Shown: positions 5,524-8,939 of the stretch, piece by piece | How positions within the stretch are numbered: the first letter of the stretch is position 1 | Layout: every line of letters starts with the position of its first letter | NCBI GenBank assembly: GCA_900552705.1 | Contig: USAX01000078.1 | Span: 1-8,939 of the forward strand | Source of the DNA: an uncultured Collinsella sp. | GTDB taxonomy: Bacteria > Actinomycetota > Coriobacteriia > Coriobacteriales > Coriobacteriaceae | DNA length: 8,939 nucleotides | Reading direction: 5' to 3' | Translations under genes and position numbers: made by a program | Notes under the pieces: model-generated | The model's input: the letters and a program-made list of their open reading frames with translations, nothing else | Database searches by the model: none | Told to the model about the DNA's origin: nothing

Positions 5524-5532
5524 TAATCAACA
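5524..5532 (+). promoter_or_regulatory. DnaA box TAATCAACA next to the trios
   Basis: One mismatch from TTATCAACA. It stands 12 bp before the trio run, the position of the box that anchors the DnaA filament in the basal unwinding system. Confidence 0.55.
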
Positions 5533-5544
5533 GTTTCGTCAGTG

Positions 5545-5559
5545 CTATTACTATTATTA
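5545..5559 (+). promoter_or_regulatory. DnaA-trio array (five CTA/TTA triplets)
   Basis: CTATTACTATTATTA reads as CTA-TTA-CTA-TTA-TTA on the plus strand, which is 3'-(G/A)AT-5' repeated five times on the other strand. This is the DnaA-trio motif that DnaA binds as single-stranded DNA to open the origin. It follows a DnaA box by 12 bp and leads straight into AT-rich DNA, in the order known from B. subtilis. Confidence 0.75.
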
Positions 5560-5573
5560 AGATATTTATATCT
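5560..5573. repeat. AT-rich inverted repeat after the trios
   Basis: AGATAT (5560-5565) and ATATCT (5568-5573) are perfect inverted copies separated by TT. The stretch is all A/T apart from one G and one C, and lies between the trios and the dnaN ribosome-binding site. It probably belongs to the easily melted region; a role as a protein site is possible. Confidence 0.5.
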
Positions 5574-5591
5574 ATAGAAAGGTATTAAAAG

Positions 5592-6695
5592 ATGAAGTTC
5601 ACCGTCAGCCAGAGCTCGCTTACACAAGCCATCGGCGTCGTTATGAAGGGTGTCGCTTCGGCATCCACCCTCCCCATCCTGTCGGGCGTGCTCGTTAAGG
5701 CCCAAGACGGCATCTTGGAATTCCAGACCTCTAACTACACTATCTCGATCCGTCATCGCATCGCGGCGCATGTCGAAGAAGAGGGCGAGATGGTTATCCC
5801 CTGTAAGATGCTCTCCAATATCACCAAGACCCTCCCCGATGCCCCGGTCACCTTTGAGCTGTCCGAGCGCCAGGTGCTGATTGGTTGCGAGAAGAGCTCT
5901 TTCCGCCTGAACACGCTCGATGCCAATGACTTCCCCGAGTTTCCGGCCTATGCCATCGAGAGTGCCGTGGAGCTGCCGACCGATGTCTTGTCCGAAATGG
6001 TCGGCCGCGTGTGGCGCGTCACCTCGACCGACAAGGCTCGCCCCATCCTGGGCGGCGTGCACATGAAGGTCGAGAACAACACCGTACGCCTGGTAGCGAC
6101 CGATTCCTTCCGCTTGGCCGTGTGCGATACGCAGGTCGAGACCTCGACCCTCGAGGGCTCCTTTGAGCTCAACGTTCCGGCTGACGCCTTTAACGACGCG
6201 CTGAACATCATGGCCAGCCAAGCGACCATCATGATCGGGGCTACCGACACCCAGGTCGTCTTCGAGGCCGGCAACACCACCTACGTGTCGCGTCGCATCG
6301 AGGGCGTGTACCCCAACTACAAGCAGCTCATCCCCGATTCGTGCGTGACGAGCGTCAAGATCGACGTCGCCGCCTTTAACGCCGCCCTCAAGCGCGTGGC
6401 CGTTATCGCGAGCGCCAACCCCGCCGTCAAGTTCGAGATCGATGTCGAGAACGGGCAGATGGGCCTGTCCTCCATTTCCAATGACCAGGACCTTGCGCAG
6501 GAGACGATCGATGTCGAGGCCGAGGGCGAGTCGGGTACCATCGCCTTCAACTACCACTACATCTTCGGCTGCCTCAATGCCCTGTCCAAGGAGAAGGAGA
6601 TCACGCTGGAGCTCAAGAGCTACTCGCAGGCGGGCATCTTTAAGTCCTACGACAAGATCAACTACCTGTACCTGGTCATGCCGGTCCGCATCTAG
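5592..6695 (+). CDS. dnaN: DNA polymerase III beta subunit (sliding clamp)
   Basis: The 367-residue product has the length of the family (366 in E. coli) and the three-fold repeated clamp domains (about 1-120, 121-245, 246-367). It begins MKFTVSQSSLTQAIGVVMKG, ends with the typical YLYLVMPVRI, and holds the family-like stretch KARPILGGVHMKV in the second domain. Two copies form a ring around DNA that tethers the polymerase and other repair proteins. A GAAAGG at 5577-5582 lies 9 nt before the ATG. The gene follows the unwinding region, so its transcript or promoter overlaps origin sequence. RecF follows after 9 bp, suggesting one operon with recF and DUF721. Confidence 0.98.
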   Translation: MKFTVSQSSLTQAIGVVMKGVASASTLPILSGVLVKAQDGILEFQTSNYTISIRHRIAAHVEEEGEMVIPCKMLSNITKTLPDAPVTFELSERQVLIGCEKSSFRLNTLDANDFPEFPAYAIESAVELPTDVLSEMVGRVWRVTSTDKARPILGGVHMKVENNTVRLVATDSFRLAVCDTQVETSTLEGSFELNVPADAFNDALNIMASQATIMIGATDTQVVFEAGNTTYVSRRIEGVYPNYKQLIPDSCVTSVKIDVAAFNAALKRVAVIASANPAVKFEIDVENGQMGLSSISNDQDLAQETIDVEAEGESGTIAFNYHYIFGCLNALSKEKEITLELKSYSQAGIFKSYDKINYLYLVMPVRI

Positions 6696-6704
6696 CGCTG
6701 CGCC

Positions 6705-7811
6705 ATGACCATGTTCGCCCGCGATCTTTCCGTCGCGCACTACCGCAGCTTCGATAGCTATCGCCTTGCCCTGGACGAGGGCGTGACGATACTTGCGGGA
6801 CCCAACGCGGCGGGAAAGACCAATCTCATAGAGGCGCTGCAGCTGCTGACGAGCGGCGCCTCGTTTAGGCATCCGACCGCAGCCGAGCTCGTCCATGACG
6901 GCGTGGGCTCGTGCAAGGTCGAGCTGAGGATCGAGGGCGACGGCCGCGTGCTTGATATGGGATTGAGCGCGGAGGACGGTAAGCGCTCGTTTAGCCGCAA
7001 CGGCAAGAGATGCTCTGCCGCCGGTGTGCGCGGGGTTCTGCCGAGCGTGCTGTTTTGCCCCGACCATCTGGACATGGTTAAGCGAGGCGCCAGTGTGCGC
7101 CGAGCCGCCCTCGATGACTTTGGCATGCAGCTGAGCGCACGCTATGCCGATCTTGCGAGCACCTATGGGCGCTGCGTGACCCAGCGTAACGCCTTGCTCA
7201 AGGAGACCTGGTGCTGCCGCGAGATGCTCGGCGCGTGGAACGATTCGATTGCCCGCGCGGGCTCGGCCCTGCTCGTGCACCGGTTGGCCCTGCTCGACCG
7301 GCTGGCGGGCCATGTGCACACTGCCTACGGGCAAGTGGCGTCAGGTGAGACCGCCAACGTGACCTATGCGTCCACGCTGGGGGATTTGCCCCAGGTCGAG
7401 GATCGCGAAGAGCTGAAGGGCTGGGCGTACGAGCGCATGCTGGCCGCCCTTGACGAGCATGCCGACGAGGAAATTCGCCGCGGCGTGACGTTGGTGGGAC
7501 CGCATCGCGACGAGATCGAGTTCACCGTGGCTGGTCGCTCCGCCCGTTCATTTGCCAGCCAAGGACAGCAGCGCACGCTGGTGCTGTCCTGGAAGGTGGC
7601 CGAGGTTGCCGTGGCTCGCGATGTCCTGGGCACCGCCCCACTGCTGCTTCTGGACGACGTGATGAGCGAGCTCGACGGCGAACGTCGCGGCGCTTTCCTG
7701 CGGCTGATCGGCGATGATATCCAGACGGTCATAACTACGACCAACCTGGGGTACTTTACCGATGACCTGCTTGATCGAGCCAAGGTGGTGAGCATGGGTG
7801 AGACGTGCTAA
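6705..7811 (+). CDS. recF: DNA replication and repair protein RecF
   Basis: RecF is an SMC-like ATPase that helps load RecA at gaps during recombinational repair. The 368-residue protein has Walker A GPNAAGKT (32-39), the ABC-type signature SQGQQRT and the Walker B/D-loop stretch LLLLDDVMSELD near the C-terminus, all normal for RecF. It starts 9 bp after dnaN without a clear Shine-Dalgarno, so it is probably coupled to dnaN. A second ATG two codons later (6711) would give a start closer to MFARDLSVAHYRSF and is equally possible. Its 3' end overlaps the DUF721 start by 14 bp. Confidence 0.96.
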   Translation: MTMFARDLSVAHYRSFDSYRLALDEGVTILAGPNAAGKTNLIEALQLLTSGASFRHPTAAELVHDGVGSCKVELRIEGDGRVLDMGLSAEDGKRSFSRNGKRCSAAGVRGVLPSVLFCPDHLDMVKRGASVRRAALDDFGMQLSARYADLASTYGRCVTQRNALLKETWCCREMLGAWNDSIARAGSALLVHRLALLDRLAGHVHTAYGQVASGETANVTYASTLGDLPQVEDREELKGWAYERMLAALDEHADEEIRRGVTLVGPHRDEIEFTVAGRSARSFASQGQQRTLVLSWKVAEVAVARDVLGTAPLLLLDDVMSELDGERRGAFLRLIGDDIQTVITTTNLGYFTDDLLDRAKVVSMGETC

Positions 7812-8361
7812 TTACGAGCGCGAGAGCGAAACGGTCGCCTTCAGCGGGTTTTTGAACGCAGAGCGCCAGCGCATCCTGGCGGCTGCGACCCCTGAGCGCC
7901 GTGCGCAGATGGAGGCCGCCGAGGAGTCGCGCACGGTCTATCGCGCATGGAACGCGGTGTGCTCGGGCACGCGCGAGGGGCGGCATGTGACGGGACTGCG
8001 CTACCTGCCCGAGTCCAATGAGCTGCTGGTGTATCTCGACTCGCCCTCGTGGACGCAGGAAATGACGTTGTTGCGCGAGATCATCCGCGCGCGCATGGAG
8101 CGCGCCGGTGCGCATGTGGACGGCCTGGTGTTCAAAACCACCGCGCCCGGTCACACGCCGCCCGCCGCCAAGGAGCGCCTGCGCCCGGCGACGACCGAGC
8201 GATCGCCGGCCCCGCACGCCGACCTAAGTGAGGCCGAGCGTACCGAGATCGAGCGCCAAGTGGCGCCCATCGAAGACCAAAAACTGCGCGAGGCCCTCGA
8301 GAACGCCATGAGAGCCAGTGCCGAGTGGGCCAAGGGCGTGCAAAGCAAAAAAGAGCCTTAA
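7798..8361 (+). CDS. DUF721 (DciA-like) protein
   Basis: The 187-residue product carries a DUF721 core at about residues 46-115: a conserved Trp in YRAWNAVCSG, a strand LLVYLDSPSW and the following helix of REIIRARMERAG, ending GLVFKT. DUF721 includes DciA, the ancestral loader of the replicative helicase DnaB, and lies between recF and gyrB in many Actinomycetota (as in Mycobacterium and Streptomyces). A Pro-rich linker (about 115-140) leads to a charged helical tail (about 143-182). It starts at a GTG inside the end of recF, overlapping by 14 bp, so translation is probably coupled. Helicase loading is the likely role but is inferred. No other gene in this window could load DnaB, which fits with that idea. 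Confidence 0.85.
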   Translation: MRRANYERESETVAFSGFLNAERQRILAAATPERRAQMEAAEESRTVYRAWNAVCSGTREGRHVTGLRYLPESNELLVYLDSPSWTQEMTLLREIIRARMERAGAHVDGLVFKTTAPGHTPPAAKERLRPATTERSPAPHADLSEAERTEIERQVAPIEDQKLREALENAMRASAEWAKGVQSKKEP

Positions 8362-8387
8362 ATCGCATCTGGCGGCCTTGTAGAGCC

Positions 8388-8417
8388 AAATACCCTCGTT
8401 CCCGAGGGTATTTTTTT
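8388..8417 (+). terminator. Intrinsic terminator after the DUF721 gene
   Basis: ATACCCTCG (8390-8398) and CGAGGGTAT (8403-8411) form a perfect 9-bp stem with loop TTCC, extendable by A-T pairs, followed directly by a run of seven T. It should end the transcript that covers dnaN, recF and DUF721, and separate gyrB from it. Confidence 0.92.
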
Positions 8418-8455
8418 ACGATAAACTAGTAAGGCTGTACACATTTTCTTGACTG

Positions 8456-8462
8456 AAGGAGG
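8456..8462 (+). promoter_or_regulatory. Shine-Dalgarno site of gyrB
   Basis: AAGGAGG lies 4 nt before the GTG at 8467-8469, fixing that codon as the start. An overlapping GTG at 8465 is out of frame. No convincing promoter could be picked out between the terminator and this site. Confidence 0.85.
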
Positions 8463-8466
8463 ACGT

Positions 8467-8939
8467 GTGGCAAACGAAAACGATTACGATGGCGGCGAGA
8501 TTAAGATTCTCGAAGGTCTCGAGGCCGTTCGTAAGCGCCCGGGCATGTATATCGGCTCGACGAGCGCCAGCGGTCTGCATCACCTGGTGTGGGAGATCGT
8601 TGACAACTCCGTCGACGAGGCCATGGCCGGTTTCTGCACCGAGATCCAGGTGACGGTCCACGCCGACAACTCCATCACGGTCGTCGACGACGGGCGCGGC
8701 ATCCCCGTCGACGAGCACCCTGTTAAAAAGATCCCGACGCTCGAGGTCGTCATGACGATCCTGCACGCCGGCGGTAAGTTCGATAACTCGGCCTATAAGG
8801 TCTCGGGCGGCCTGCACGGCGTGGGCATCTCCGTCGTCAACGCACTGTCCAAGCGCGTGGTCGTTCAGGTTCGTCGCGATGGCAACACCTACGAGATGGA
8901 GTTCTCGCGCGGCAAGACCGTCAAGAAGATGGAGGTCGT
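8467..8939 (+). CDS. gyrB: DNA gyrase subunit B, N-terminal part (cut by window edge)
   Basis: GyrB is the ATPase subunit of gyrase, which adds negative supercoils. The open frame runs 157 codons from a GTG to the window end. Family hallmarks are clear: EGLEAVRKRPGMYIGST (16-32), catalytic Glu43 in EIVDNSVDEA with Asn47 of the N-box, nucleotide-binding Asp74 in VVDDGRGIPVD, and the lid GGLHGVGISVVNALS (114-128). The transducer, TOPRIM and tail regions lie outside. It has its own transcription unit, since a strong terminator precedes it. A gyrA gene may follow, outside the window. Confidence 0.98.
   Translation, partial: MANENDYDGGEIKILEGLEAVRKRPGMYIGSTSASGLHHLVWEIVDNSVDEAMAGFCTEIQVTVHADNSITVVDDGRGIPVDEHPVKKIPTLEVVMTILHAGGKFDNSAYKVSGGLHGVGISVVNALSKRVVVQVRRDGNTYEMEFSRGKTVKKMEV

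Larger units (their letters stand above)
5354..5591. other. Downstream half of oriC with the DNA-unwinding element
   Basis: This 238-bp gap between dnaA and dnaN holds, in order, an exact inverted DnaA box (5369-5377), a near-consensus box (5451-5459, CGTGGAAAA), a third box (5524-5532, TAATCAACA), a 12-bp spacer, five DnaA-trios (5545-5559) and an AT-rich stretch up to the dnaN ribosome-binding site. Box, short spacer, trios and AT-rich DNA between dnaA and dnaN is the plan of the basal unwinding system described for B. subtilis. I therefore place the melting site here and not upstream of the ATPase gene. I could not identify a dnaN promoter with confidence. Confidence 0.8.

Noticed and set aside
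5425..5526. 33-codon plus-strand frame in the dnaA-dnaN gap (starts MKSFAQVLNV)
   Set aside because: No Shine-Dalgarno, no family match, and it overlaps DnaA boxes; better explained as origin DNA.
5337..7334. 665-codon open frame on the minus strand opposite dnaN and recF
   Set aside because: It is antisense to two clear genes, its product is low-complexity (Ala, Gly, Arg, His, Asp) and resembles no family I know. Long antisense frames are common opposite GC-rich codons.
8415..8443. Possible gyrB promoter (TTTACG, 17 bp, TACACA)
   Set aside because: Both boxes match the consensus poorly; position alone does not justify a call.
1..8939. CRISPR arrays, insertion sequences, tRNA or rRNA genes, prophage remnants
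   Set aside because: None seen: no regular spaced repeats, transposase-like proteins or RNA-gene motifs; the window is a compact core-genome origin region.

Overview
This is a bacterial chromosomal replication-origin window. Leftward on the minus strand it reads rpmH, rnpA, yidD, yidC, jag/khpB. Rightward on the plus strand it reads a GHKL-ATPase gene, dnaA, dnaN, recF, a DUF721 (DciA-like) gene and gyrB. Both ends are cut: jag at the left edge and gyrB at the right edge. The order recF-DUF721-gyrB is typical of Actinomycetota. GC-rich coding DNA, a long Ala/Pro-rich linker in DnaA, a YidC that starts directly at a membrane segment, and an extra ATPase gene before dnaA together suggest a gut-type Coriobacteriia such as Collinsella or a relative. 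The taxon is an inference; no marker names it outright.

Layout. 1-1915: minus-strand module for ribosome and RNA processing (rpmH, rnpA) and membrane insertion (yidD, yidC, jag), driven by a clear sigma70-type promoter at 1988-2017. 1916-2260: divergent intergenic region with the rpmH promoter and leader on the left and the upstream half of the origin at about 2113-2205. 2261-3613: a 450-residue protein with a GHKL ATPase domain, a Gln/Pro/Tyr-rich linker and a C-terminal winged helix. It ends 15 bp before dnaA and is probably co-transcribed with it. 3629-5353: dnaA, diverged in its DNA-recognition motif. 5354-5591: the downstream half of the origin, with DnaA boxes followed by a run of DnaA-trios and an AT-rich stretch. 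5592-8361: dnaN, recF and DUF721, tightly packed, closed by a strong intrinsic terminator at 8388-8417. 8467-end: gyrB.

How it fits together. DnaA made here should bind the local box TTTTCAACA (and TTATCAACA), which differs from the usual TTATCCACA. The box occurs exactly four times: twice upstream of the ATPase gene, once inside that gene's linker-coding region, and once, inverted, after dnaA. The melting element lies between dnaA and dnaN, laid out much like that of Bacillus subtilis. The origin is therefore bipartite, but its two halves are about 3.4 kb apart because an extra gene sits inside it.

The most interesting candidate for undescribed biology is that extra gene. It is a nucleotide-binding, probably DNA-binding protein with a prion-like linker, placed within the origin, apparently in the dnaA operon, and carrying a DnaA box in its own coding sequence. 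A role in controlling initiation or dnaA expression is an attractive inference but is not shown by the sequence.
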